A stretch of 5,725 bases of DNA from Akkermansiaceae bacterium (GTDB lineage: Bacteria; Verrucomicrobiota; Verrucomicrobiia; Verrucomicrobiales; Akkermansiaceae), in contig JAQGPE010000568.1 of the NCBI GenBank assembly GCA_028293225.1, positions 1 through 5,725 of the forward strand, given 5' to 3'. The first letter of the stretch is position 1; the number at the start of each line of letters is the position of its first letter. The notes under the pieces were generated by a model that was not told the DNA's origin, did not search any database, and saw only the letters and a list, made by a program, of their open reading frames with translations. The position numbers and the translations under genes are program-made. Below, piece after piece: positions 1 to 5,725 of the stretch.

Positions 1-2
1 CT

Positions 3-296
3 GATCTGAAAGTACTCGCCCAATCAGAAGAGTCCGGAATCTTCCTGATCGAAGATTCTGAGAACCAGCGGTTCTACGTTCTCAACCACCTCGAATACGA
101 GGCCGATACCCTGAAGAGGGAATACGATAGGGATGTCGCTGACGGCACTCGCCCGCATCTCCCTCACAACTATTTTCCCGACAACGATCCGGCGCTGCCC
201 CCGCGCATGACCTGGCGATCGCATCGAACACTGCTGTTCAGCAACTGGATCAACATCGTCTATCAGGGAACTCCCTACAATCTGGACGAAATCTGA
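3..296 (+). CDS. metA: Homoserine O-acyltransferase MetA, C-terminal part (5' end outside window)
   Basis: MetA transfers an acyl group (succinyl or acetyl, depending on the enzyme) from CoA to the hydroxyl of L-homoserine, the first committed step of methionine synthesis in the cytoplasm. The last 97 residues are visible. They match the MetA C-terminus closely: an N-H-L-E-Y stretch at 84-98 supplies the family's catalytic His (codon 87-89) and Glu (93-95), followed by ADTLKREYDRD, then HNYFPDNDP, then WRSH..LLFSNWIN..YQ.TPY near the end. In E. coli MetA (309 residues) the His and Glu are residues 235 and 237, so about two thirds of the gene lies upstream. The catalytic Cys and the residue that decides acetyl versus succinyl specificity are outside the window, so the acyl donor cannot be called. 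The gene is convergent with the pseudokinase gene. Family assignment is firm. Confidence 0.95.
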   Translation, partial: DLKVLAQSEESGIFLIEDSENQRFYVLNHLEYEADTLKREYDRDVADGTRPHLPHNYFPDNDPALPPRMTWRSHRTLLFSNWINIVYQGTPYNLDEI

Positions 297-307
297 TTTT
301 TGACTGA

Positions 308-326
308 GGCTCCAAGCCGCGTTTTT
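308..326 (+). terminator. Possible weak intrinsic terminator for metA
   Basis: Twelve bases after the metA stop, a 4-bp stem (ggct/agcc, 308-311 with 315-318, loop cca) is followed by gcg and five T residues (322-326). A second short T run (296-301 region) directly follows the stop. The position between two convergent genes fits a terminator, but the stem is short and the T-run overlaps the last base of the opposing gene's stop codon, so this is tentative. Confidence 0.3.
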
Positions 327-2098
327 CACCCGCCGGCCTGCTTCAGGCGTTCCAGGTTGTCCTCGGAGGGCTTGTGCTTGTTGAGGGCTCCCTGGCGGAA
401 GTAGTGCTTGGCGCTTTCCGTGTCCTTGGAAATGCCGAAGCCGAGGGCGAAGCAGACGCCGAGGTTGTTGGAGGCGGTGTAGTAGTGCTCGTTCGAGGTC
501 TTCGAGCGGCCCCAGGCTTCAACGAAGAGATTGTAGGCCTTCTTTTCGCTGATCTCCGTGCCGGTGCCGGTGGCGTGACACTGGGCCAGCAGGTCGCTGG
601 ATTTGTAGTGGCCGCGCTCGTGCAGACTATCCAAAAGCCGGACGGCCTCGTTAGCGGCGCGGCCGATCTTGCCGCGCAGAATCATCGCCGCCAGCAAGTA
701 GTCGGTCTCCTCGCCGGGCTGGATCTCACGGAGTTTTTCCATGCAGGCCAGCGCCTGGGCGGGCTCCGGCGGATGAGAGGGCGTGCCACTTTCCAGCAGC
801 TTGCAGAGGGCTGGCAGAGCCTCGGTGGCGCCGCGGTCGACAGCCATCTTGAGCCAGGAAAAGGCTTCGTCGGCGTCCTTCGAGAGCAGCGCCTGGCCCA
901 GGCGGGAGGCGGCAGGGGCGGAGCCGAGATTGGCGGCCTCTTCCAGGACGAGCAGGGTGTCGGAATGGGTCAGCGCTTCCTGGGGCAGGTGCGCCGAGCA
1001 GTAGTCGAGGCGGCCGAAGAGATCCGGGTCCGGCGAGGTCATACCGGTCAGGGCCTTGGCGGCGGCGCGCAGCCCGCCGAGCAGGTCGCCGGCCTGGATC
1101 AGGGCATCAATGTCGGCGGCGATTTCCTGCGGCGGCTTGGCACGGGCGTCGCCACCGAGCGTCGGGCCGGCCGGAGCGGCGGGGAGGGGTAGGGGGATCG
1201 GGATGACCCGGGCCTTTTTCGGCCGCACCGGATCGAGCCAGGCCTGGCGGGCGGCGACGGCGTTGAAGTCGCGGTAGGAGGCTTCGTCGAGAAGCTTCAC
1301 GGCGAGTTCCTTCCACACGGCGCCTTCCTTGCCCAGGGCGGACCAATCGGCGCCGTCGGCACGCACCAGTGCGTCCACAAAGGACAGCTGGCTGGTGTCG
1401 GAGGTCGCCATCTGGTAGAGAATCAGCCCGAGCGCGCGGAAGTCGTCCTGCTTGCGGACCTTGCGCGCGGTTTCCGGCGTTTCGATGGTGTCGGTGAGAA
1501 AGATCTCCGCCTCCTGAATCGGCCCTTTGCCGATCAGGATGTTCGACAGCTTCAGATTGCCGTGGGGCGTGTTGACCTCCGGCTGGTGCAGGAAGCACAG
1601 CGAGGTCCAGGCGCCGGCGATGATCTGGTGGAGCATCGCCGGGTTCGGCACCACGCGGGTGCGGGCCAGCGCGGTCAGGCTCTGCGGATGGTGTTCGCGC
1701 AGCAGATAGGGGAACTGATCGATTTCACCGACCTCCAGGATTCGCGGGAAGAAATGGTGGTCAGCCTGCTCAGAGACCAGCCAGTTCATTTGGAGGTGCT
1801 GGATCTTGGCCGGTCCGGCGACGGCCTTGTCGCCGGCGCCGCCGCTGTTGGGATGGGCCGCGGTCGACCATTGGTCGGCGCTGCGGGTGCTCCAGCGGCC
1901 GGTGTCCCAGATCCCGGAGGACGAACCCGCTCCGGCGGCGTCCTTTTCGTAGAGTTTCAGCACCAGCGAACCCGGCGCACCGCGACCGCGAAGGTCCTGC
2001 ACCTGATAGCTGCGGGCTTCCGAGGCAAAACTGTCACTCAGGTCGGCCTGCTGCTTCAGCCCCAGGCGATCGAAGACGGATGCGGCAATGTCGAGCAT
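326..2098 (-). CDS. Pseudokinase with C-terminal Sel1-like repeats
   Basis: This 590-residue protein has an N-terminal protein-kinase fold, a Pro/Ala-rich linker and a helical repeat tail. Seen in sequence: a degenerate glycine-loop region RGRGAPG (37-43); a likely beta-3 lysine in LVLKLY (Lys48); a hinge-like YLLREHHPQSL (131-141); a catalytic loop reading HGNLKLSN (179-186) where active kinases have HRDLKPEN, so the catalytic Asp is Asn181; LTDT (201-204) at the DFG position; and DDFRALGLILYQM (218-230), matching the alpha-F D-x-x-x-x-G motif. Lys183 and Asn186 are kept. Residues 291-325 form the linker. From about 390 to 575 there are roughly five Sel1-type helical pairs, clearest at 395-424 (A..LG..L...A..WL..A...G) and 542-570. 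Loss of the HRD Asp and the DFG Gly predicts no or very weak phosphotransfer, so a scaffolding or ligand-sensing role is inferred. No signal peptide or membrane segment is seen, so it is likely cytoplasmic. It lies 19 bp after the lipoprotein gene, probably in one transcript. No Shine-Dalgarno is seen before ATG 2098. Confidence 0.85.
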   Translation of the reverse strand: MLDIAASVFDRLGLKQQADLSDSFASEARSYQVQDLRGRGAPGSLVLKLYEKDAAGAGSSSGIWDTGRWSTRSADQWSTAAHPNSGGAGDKAVAGPAKIQHLQMNWLVSEQADHHFFPRILEVGEIDQFPYLLREHHPQSLTALARTRVVPNPAMLHQIIAGAWTSLCFLHQPEVNTPHGNLKLSNILIGKGPIQEAEIFLTDTIETPETARKVRKQDDFRALGLILYQMATSDTSQLSFVDALVRADGADWSALGKEGAVWKELAVKLLDEASYRDFNAVAARQAWLDPVRPKKARVIPIPLPLPAAPAGPTLGGDARAKPPQEIAADIDALIQAGDLLGGLRAAAKALTGMTSPDPDLFGRLDYCSAHLPQEALTHSDTLLVLEEAANLGSAPAASRLGQALLSKDADEAFSWLKMAVDRGATEALPALCKLLESGTPSHPPEPAQALACMEKLREIQPGEETDYLLAAMILRGKIGRAANEAVRLLDSLHERGHYKSSDLLAQCHATGTGTEISEKKAYNLFVEAWGRSKTSNEHYYTASNNLGVCFALGFGISKDTESAKHYFRQGALNKHKPSEDNLERLKQAGG

Positions 2099-2117
2099 GA
2101 TGGCGGGCGGGACGCGC

Positions 2118-2696
2118 TCAGTTCGGCAGCAGACCCTGGCGGCCGAGGCGCACCGAAATCGGGTTGGCGACGGGCATTTTCGGGTCGATTCCCGGCTGGC
2201 GCTTGAGCGGGATTTCCATCATGCGGGCGTCGCCTCCACCGCCGGTGTTCGGCAGTTTGGCGATGATCAGGATCGTGTCCTGGCCATCGCGGGAAGGAAC
2301 TTTCATGGTCGTCGGGCCTTTGCTGCCGGAAGCGCCGAAGACGCGCTGTTCCGCGCCGCCGCCCGGGCTCTTCCAGTAATTGTCAGCGCCCATCACCTTG
2401 TACTGTCCCACCTGATCGGCCTTCATGGAAAGGACATGGACGGGAATGGCATTGGCGGAGGCGGCCTCGGCGTCCGGGTAAATGGTCAGGGAGAATTCAC
2501 CGGCCTTGATCGGCGCGCCGATGGCGGCCTGGGCATTCGCGTCGGCGGCGGCTTTCACGGTCATCGCTTCCTGGGCGGCCTGGGCGGCAGGCGACATGAT
2601 CGGCACTTGGCCGCCAGGGCCCGCGCCGCCGCCGGCACAGGAGGAAAGACCGAGAACGCAGACACCGGTAAGCAGGAGGAGGTTGCTTGTTTTCAT
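2118..2696 (-). CDS. Small lipoprotein, possibly TssJ-like
   Basis: The 192-residue product starts with a classic lipoprotein signal: Met-Lys-Thr, a hydrophobic core of about 12 residues, and lipobox Leu17-Ser18-Ser19-Cys20. Signal peptidase II would cleave before Cys20 and lipidate it. The next residue is Ala, not Asp, so by the E. coli rule the protein would go to the outer membrane. A Gly/Pro-rich tether (21-30) and an Ala-rich helix (about 36-60) precede a beta-rich domain (about 64-175). Within it, FSLTIYPDA, IPVHVLSM, VPSRDGQDTILIIAKLP and ARMMEIPLKR loosely follow the strand pattern of TssJ, the outer-membrane lipoprotein of type VI secretion membrane complexes. That resemblance is a weak, by-eye inference; no TssL, TssM or TssK gene is in the window. 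The only SD-like element, AGGT, ends one base before the ATG, too close to be typical. It is the first gene of the minus-strand pair, upstream of the pseudokinase. Lipoprotein status is confident, family is not. Confidence 0.85.
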   Translation of the reverse strand: MKTSNLLLLTGVCVLGLSSCAGGGAGPGGQVPIMSPAAQAAQEAMTVKAAADANAQAAIGAPIKAGEFSLTIYPDAEAASANAIPVHVLSMKADQVGQYKVMGADNYWKSPGGGAEQRVFGASGSKGPTTMKVPSRDGQDTILIIAKLPNTGGGGDARMMEIPLKRQPGIDPKMPVANPISVRLGRQGLLPN

Positions 2697-2832
2697 GACC
2701 TAATGCACAAGTGATAGCTCTCTGGAGAGGCTGCGCTCAAGCAAAATCAAGGCCATCCGGGCGGAGGCGCACCGAGAAAACACTTGCGGAACCCGGGGAG
2801 CGGACGGCTACGTTACCCATCTTGCCGGAACC
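2697..2832. promoter_or_regulatory. Divergent intergenic control region
   Basis: This 136-bp gap separates the starts of the lipoprotein gene (minus) and the 633-residue gene (plus), so promoters for both directions must lie here or the plus gene would be silent. A minus-strand promoter candidate is listed separately. On the plus strand only a poor pair is seen, TTGCGG (2784-2789) and TACGTT (2809-2814) with a long 19-bp spacer. Upstream of ATG 2833 the only SD-like bases are ggaa (2827-2830). A shared control region suggests co-regulation of the flanking genes. Confidence 0.55.
2711..2740 (-). promoter_or_regulatory. Candidate sigma70-type promoter for the lipoprotein-pseudokinase unit
   Basis: Read on the minus strand, TTGAGC (2740-2735) and TATCAC (2716-2711) are separated by 18 bp, each matching four of six consensus bases. 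Transcription would start near 2704, giving a leader of only about eight bases before ATG 2696, which agrees with the lack of a well-placed ribosome binding site. An imperfect inverted repeat, with arms agcctctc and gagagct on the minus strand (2732-2716), fills the spacer and could be an operator. Matches this short occur by chance. Confidence 0.35.
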
Positions 2833-4734
2833 ATGGAGTTGATCAATTTACAGGTTCCAGATTGCAGCGGCTTGTCGGTCGCGGTCGAAGCGACCCGTGA
2901 CGCGGTGGCTCGCCCCTGCATGCTGGAGGTGCGCGCGGAGGCGGTGGTCTTCCTCGGGGCTCTCTGCGATCCTGCTGGTGCGGCCCGCGAGTGGGTGGAA
3001 ATCCGGGTGCAGGAGATCGCCGGGATCGAAGGCATGCTCGACGCCTCGGCCGGCTCCCTCACCAACCCGGTCCTGGACGCCCGCTGGAAGCGCATGGTCG
3101 ACGGCCACGCCCGCAGCGACCGGGAGGCTCTCTTTCGGGGTCCCTGGGAGCAGGTCCACGGCGAACCATGGTTTCTGAACGCCGCGGGAACCGAGCGGGT
3201 GCGGCCGCCGGGCAACTGGCAGCTGTGTCTCGACGATGACCTGCTGGCCCGGCACCGGCTGGCGACCTTCTCGGAGAGCTTTCACCGCTATCTGGTCTCG
3301 AAAGATGGCGGCGAGGAAATCTTCGTGCCTCTGACCGAAGGCGCTTCGCGTTCACCATCGACCCGGGAGTTTGGCGAAATTTTCAAGGACCTGCAGGTGC
3401 TCAATCGCGAGGGGGGCCTGCTGATGATCCGCCGCCTGCCAGGGCTGAAATTTGAGGACTTCGTGGATTTCCTCGGGGGCAAGGATTTCGGCGGTGATCC
3501 GCATGAGCTGCTGCGGGTTCCCGCGGTCGGGCCCTACAAGGGCTTCGTCGAGAAGAACGCCTATGGCCAGGCAGGGGTAGGCTTCATCCACGGTCGGACG
3601 AATGTTCCCGAGCGGGTCGCGGAGATCCTGTTTCTCAAGCTGACCGCTCTGCGCGGCGCCTTCGATTCCGTGAGCGATGCGATCGCCGCCCAGAAGCTGC
3701 CGTTCCTGAGTCTGCGCGGTGAGTCCTTTTCCGTCTCCATTACCGACCCGGCTCCGGGACTGCCGTTTCTCTGGAACCACCGGGTCCACCAGTCCGCCGT
3801 TAGCACGGTCGTGCCGGTGGCGCTGGGAGTGGGAAATGAGGAGATGTTGCTGCCTTGCGTGGACGTTCCGCGCTCGGTTTACCGGGCGGAGCGGCTGGCT
3901 GCGGCAACCGAGGGCCAAGCGCGGGTGCGGGTCCGCAAGATCACCCCGCCCGACGACGGCGGCCTTTCGGTGATTGAAGGCACGCTCCAGACCGATGAGT
4001 CACTGCAGGCTTCCCGCAAGGATCTGCTGGAACTCGACCTTCGCCTGGCCAAGGGCAAGCGCTTCAAAGTCTACGGCAACTTCGTGGCCCAGCGCCCGAC
4101 CGCCGGGGAAAACCGCTTCCTGTCGCTGCCGCTGGCGGTGCCGCCCGACGTGATCGAGGAACTCGAGCGCGGCGGCATGCAGTTTTCGGAGCGCGTGGAC
4201 TTCCGGGTTCTGCCGCGGCTGGGCGCCACCTGCGACCTTTTCTCGATGGGGATCCTGGCGGTCCGGACCCTCCTCTGCGGCCCGAACCGGCTGCTGGCGG
4301 AACTGGTCGATGACCTGCTGGGTCTGGTGCACGCCTACGGTGGGACTTTCGAGGCCAGCGAATGGGACACCGGCTCCGGGCAACTGGCGGGTTTCATCGC
4401 CAGCGACAAGGGGGCGGCCTGGCGCGACAAGCTCGGCTCGATCTGCATCGCGGAAGGAATTTCCGCCGAGGACGCGGCGGCGGCCATTCCGAACCAGCTG
4501 TGGTGGCAGATCGTCGAGTTCATCGGCCGCCTGTTCCCGGGTGAGATGCCAGGAGCTTTTGCGAAGGACTTCGACGACTTCGAAGCGCGAGCGCCGGAGC
4601 GGGTGTTTGCCGAGCCGATCGAGGCGCTGGACGGCCTGGTGCAGGCGGCGCGCAGCCTGTTGTTCGGAAATCCGGTGGCCAGCCGGGAAATCCTGACGGT
4701 GATCCGCGGTCTGGCGGCAAAGCACCGCGCCTAG
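2833..4734 (+). CDS. Uncharacterised 633-residue protein with kinase-like landmarks
   Basis: I do not recognise a named family. The long open frame has codon usage like its neighbours and no signal peptide or membrane segment, so a large cytoplasmic protein is likely. Some landmarks follow the order of a very degenerate protein kinase: helix ILFLKLTALRGAFDSVSDAI (265-284) resembles alpha-E; LPFLSLRGESFSVSIT (289-304) sits where HRDLKPENILI would be; LPFLWN (310-315) is at the DFG position; and CDLFSMGILAVRTLL (467-481) resembles the alpha-F D-x-x-x-x-G helix. Between the last two lie about 150 residues, far more than a normal activation segment, including a beta-rich stretch (about 363-433, VRVRKI, LELDLRLA, RFKVYGNF). 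An acidic, Trp-rich helical tail follows (about 485-633). No HRD or catalytic Asp is visible, so activity is not expected. ATG 2833 is the only in-frame start near the 5' end, though its SD is weak. The gene is divergent from the lipoprotein-pseudokinase pair, which suggests a shared task. The kinase relation is an inference. Confidence 0.8.
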   Translation: MELINLQVPDCSGLSVAVEATRDAVARPCMLEVRAEAVVFLGALCDPAGAAREWVEIRVQEIAGIEGMLDASAGSLTNPVLDARWKRMVDGHARSDREALFRGPWEQVHGEPWFLNAAGTERVRPPGNWQLCLDDDLLARHRLATFSESFHRYLVSKDGGEEIFVPLTEGASRSPSTREFGEIFKDLQVLNREGGLLMIRRLPGLKFEDFVDFLGGKDFGGDPHELLRVPAVGPYKGFVEKNAYGQAGVGFIHGRTNVPERVAEILFLKLTALRGAFDSVSDAIAAQKLPFLSLRGESFSVSITDPAPGLPFLWNHRVHQSAVSTVVPVALGVGNEEMLLPCVDVPRSVYRAERLAAATEGQARVRVRKITPPDDGGLSVIEGTLQTDESLQASRKDLLELDLRLAKGKRFKVYGNFVAQRPTAGENRFLSLPLAVPPDVIEELERGGMQFSERVDFRVLPRLGATCDLFSMGILAVRTLLCGPNRLLAELVDDLLGLVHAYGGTFEASEWDTGSGQLAGFIASDKGAAWRDKLGSICIAEGISAEDAAAAIPNQLWWQIVEFIGRLFPGEMPGAFAKDFDDFEARAPERVFAEPIEALDGLVQAARSLLFGNPVASREILTVIRGLAAKHRA

Positions 4735-4787
4735 TCCGGTGATGCACTGCGCCTAGTCCGGCGAAGCACCGCGCCTGGTCAGGTGAT
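4722..4787. repeat. Three 22-bp tandem repeats with inverted ends
   Basis: Three head-to-tail units lie at 4722-4743, 4744-4765 and 4766-4787, sharing the core gcgcctagtccgg (copy 3 has cctggtcagg). Copy 2 differs from copy 1 at three positions and copy 3 at two. Unit 1 has perfect 5-bp inverted ends, caccg (4723-4727) and cggtg (4737-4741), around a 9-base loop; units 2 and 3 keep most of this pairing. The first copy contains the stop codon of the 633-residue gene (tag, 4732-4734). It could be a protein-binding array, a weak transcription barrier before grpE, or simple slippage duplication. Confidence 0.85.
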
Positions 4788-4856
4788 GGGGCGATGACGG
4801 TGCAAACCGCATTCTTCTTACCGCGTGGGGGTTGACGGAGGCGGGTGACCGGATAC

Positions 4857-4860
4857 AGGT
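4857..4860 (+). promoter_or_regulatory. Ribosome binding site that sets the grpE start
   Basis: The bases aggt lie seven bases before ATG 4868, good spacing for a modest Shine-Dalgarno. This supports ATG 4868 over the in-frame TTG at 4832, which would add twelve residues not typical of the GrpE N-terminus. Confidence 0.5.
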
Positions 4861-4867
4861 AGCGCCC

Positions 4868-5404
4868 ATGACTTCCCAAGACGACACTGCCCCCCTCCCG
4901 AGCGAGGTCGATGGTGACATCGAAGCTGGCCTGCCGCAGACCGACCTGATGGCCGATCTGGAGGCTGACGTGATGAAGTGGAAAGAGCTCGCCGTCCGGA
5001 CCGCCGCAGATCTCGACAATTTCCGCAAACGCTCCGCCCGTGAGCGTGAAGATGCGATCCGCTACGCGAACCAGGGTTTGCTGGAAGATCTGATGCCGGT
5101 GCTCGACAATTTCGAGATGGGCATGCTGGCCGCCGCGAAGGACCAGGGCTCGATGATTTTCATCGGCATGGACATGGTCCGCCGCCAGTTCAATGACTTC
5201 CTGGCCAGCCAGGGCGTCACCGAGATTGTCGCGGAGGGCAAGCCTTTCGACCCGAAGATTCACGAAGCGGTTTCCCAGGAAGCCCAGGCCGGGGTTGAGG
5301 ACGACACGGTTCTCAGGGTGGTGCGCCGGGGCTTCATGCTCCGCGATCGCCTGCTGCGCCCGGCCAGCGTCGTGGTGGCAAAAGCTGCAACTGAGGAAGG
5401 CTGA
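4868..5404 (+). CDS. grpE: GrpE, nucleotide-exchange factor of DnaK
   Basis: GrpE works as a cytoplasmic dimer that releases ADP from the Hsp70 chaperone DnaK, resetting it for substrate release. The 178-residue length is normal for the family. An acidic, disordered N-terminus (1-30) leads into the long dimerising helix (about 31-65, with [18 protein letters not shown] at 38-55), then [15 protein letters not shown] (71-85), the four-helix-bundle segment [15 protein letters not shown] (103-117), and the C-terminal beta domain that contacts Dna[13 protein letters not shown] (124-135) and [21 protein letters not shown] (151-171). All signature positions are present. ATG 4868 was chosen for its ribosome binding site and the family N-terminus. 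dnaJ starts 2 bp after the stop, so the two are co-transcribed and probably translationally coupled. No hrcA gene precedes it and no CIRCE operator is visible upstream. Confidence 0.97.
   Translation: MTSQDDTAPLPSEVDGDIEAGLPQTDLMADLEADVMKWKELAVRTAADLDNFRKRSAREREDAIRYANQGLLEDLMPVLDNFEMGMLAAAKDQGSMIFIGMDMVRRQFNDFLASQGVTEIVAEGKPFDPKIHEAVSQEAQAGVEDDTVLRVVRRGFMLRDRLLRPASVVVAKAATEEG
5394..5400 (+). promoter_or_regulatory. Strong ribosome binding site of dnaJ within the grpE 3' end
   Basis: The purine run aggaagg (5394-5400) ends six bases before the dnaJ ATG at 5407 and lies inside the last codons of grpE. It is the best Shine-Dalgarno match in the window and, with the 2-bp gap between genes, points to coupled translation. 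Confidence 0.7.
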
Positions 5405-5406
5405 GC

Positions 5407-5725
5407 ATGGCATCCAAGCGCGACTATTACGAAGTTCTTGGCGTCGCCCGCGATGCCAGCCCGGACGAGGTCAAGAAGGCCTACCGCAAGCTCGCCGTGA
5501 AGTTCCACCCGGACAAGAACCCGGGCGATCACGAGGCGGAGGAGAAATTCAAGGAACTCGGTGAAGCCTATGAGGCGCTGAGCGATGCGGACAAGCGCGC
5601 CGCCTACGATCGCTACGGCCATGCGGCTTTCAGCGGTCCGGGTGGCGGCGGCGGTTTCGGCGGCGGCAGTCATGTCGATCCGATGGACTTGTTCTCGCAG
5701 GTCTTCGGCGGAGCGTTCGGTGGCG
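5407..5725 (+). CDS. dnaJ: DnaJ co-chaperone, N-terminal part (3' end outside window)
   Basis: DnaJ (Hsp40) delivers unfolded clients to DnaK and stimulates its ATPase. The first 106 residues are visible. A complete J-domain occupies about 5-71: [13 protein letters not shown] at the start, helix [13 protein letters not shown], the essential His34-Pro35-Asp36 loop that activates DnaK, helix [19 protein letters not shown], and the YDRYG end at 67-71. A Gly/Phe-rich region begins at residue 76 ([11 protein letters not shown], then [16 protein letters not shown]), as in type I and II DnaJ proteins. The zinc-finger and substrate-binding domains would lie beyond the window, so class I (full DnaJ) versus the CbpA type is not proven; the fusion-tight link to grpE favours DnaJ itself. 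It lies in an operon with grpE; dnaK is not in view. Confidence 0.96.
   Translation, partial: MASKRDYYEVLGVARDASPDEVKKAYRKLAVKFHPDKNPGDHEAEEKFKELGEAYEALSDADKRAAYDRYGHAAFSGPGGGGGFGGGSHVDPMDLFSQVFGGAFGG

Noticed and set aside
374..1192. 272-codon open frame on the plus strand, antisense to the pseudokinase gene
   Set aside because: Its translation is low-complexity Gly/Ala/Val/Arg-rich with no recognisable domain, and the opposite strand holds a clear kinase/Sel1 protein. GC-rich coding DNA routinely gives such antisense frames.
4722..4787. CRISPR array
   Set aside because: The units are directly adjacent without unique spacers and are too short; this is a simple tandem repeat.
4832..4857. 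Possible grpE promoter, TTGACG followed by GATACA
   Set aside because: The spacer is only 14 bp and transcription would start at or after the ribosome binding site, so it is probably fortuitous.
4832..4867. Upstream TTG start adding twelve residues to GrpE
   Set aside because: ATG 4868 has a better placed ribosome binding site and gives the usual acidic GrpE N-terminus.
4520..5413. 297-codon minus-strand open frame over grpE
   Set aside because: It lies opposite an unmistakable GrpE gene and part of the upstream gene; its product has no family features.
1..5725. tRNA genes, insertion sequences or integration sites
   Set aside because: No cloverleaf-like segments, transposase reading frames or terminal inverted repeats with target duplications were seen, and the gaps between genes are too small.

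Overview
The window looks like chromosomal DNA from a GC-rich, outer-membrane-bearing bacterium. The base composition and the mix of a Sel1-repeat pseudokinase, a short lipoprotein and a grpE-dnaJ pair resemble Verrucomicrobiota (Luteolibacter/Haloferula-type genomes). That placement is an inference from gene style only, since no rRNA or other phylogenetic marker was compared.

Layout. Positions 3-296 (+) hold the 3' end of metA, a homoserine O-acyltransferase of methionine synthesis. It converges, across 29 bp, on a two-gene minus-strand unit: a 192-residue lipoprotein (2696-2118) followed after 19 bp by a 590-residue pseudokinase/Sel1-repeat protein (2098-326). A 136-bp divergent intergenic region (2697-2832) separates this unit from a large plus-strand gene (2833-4734) for a 633-residue protein that I cannot assign to a named family, but which carries faint kinase-like landmarks. 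A 133-bp gap with three 22-bp tandem repeats (4722-4787) leads to grpE (4868-5404). dnaJ follows after 2 bp (from 5407) and runs off the end of the window.

Function. The outer genes are housekeeping: metA for methionine synthesis, and grpE plus dnaJ as the nucleotide-exchange factor and J-domain co-chaperone of DnaK. The three genes between them form the unusual part: a kinase-fold protein that has lost its catalytic aspartate, an exported lipoprotein with a possible TssJ-like pattern, and a second, more degenerate kinase-like protein. They share one divergent control region and probably work together, perhaps in signalling or scaffolding at the cell envelope or in a secretion-like apparatus. 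The substrate, partners and role are not readable from the sequence. The remaining long open frames, including a 272-codon frame antisense to the pseudokinase, are best explained as GC-rich shadows.
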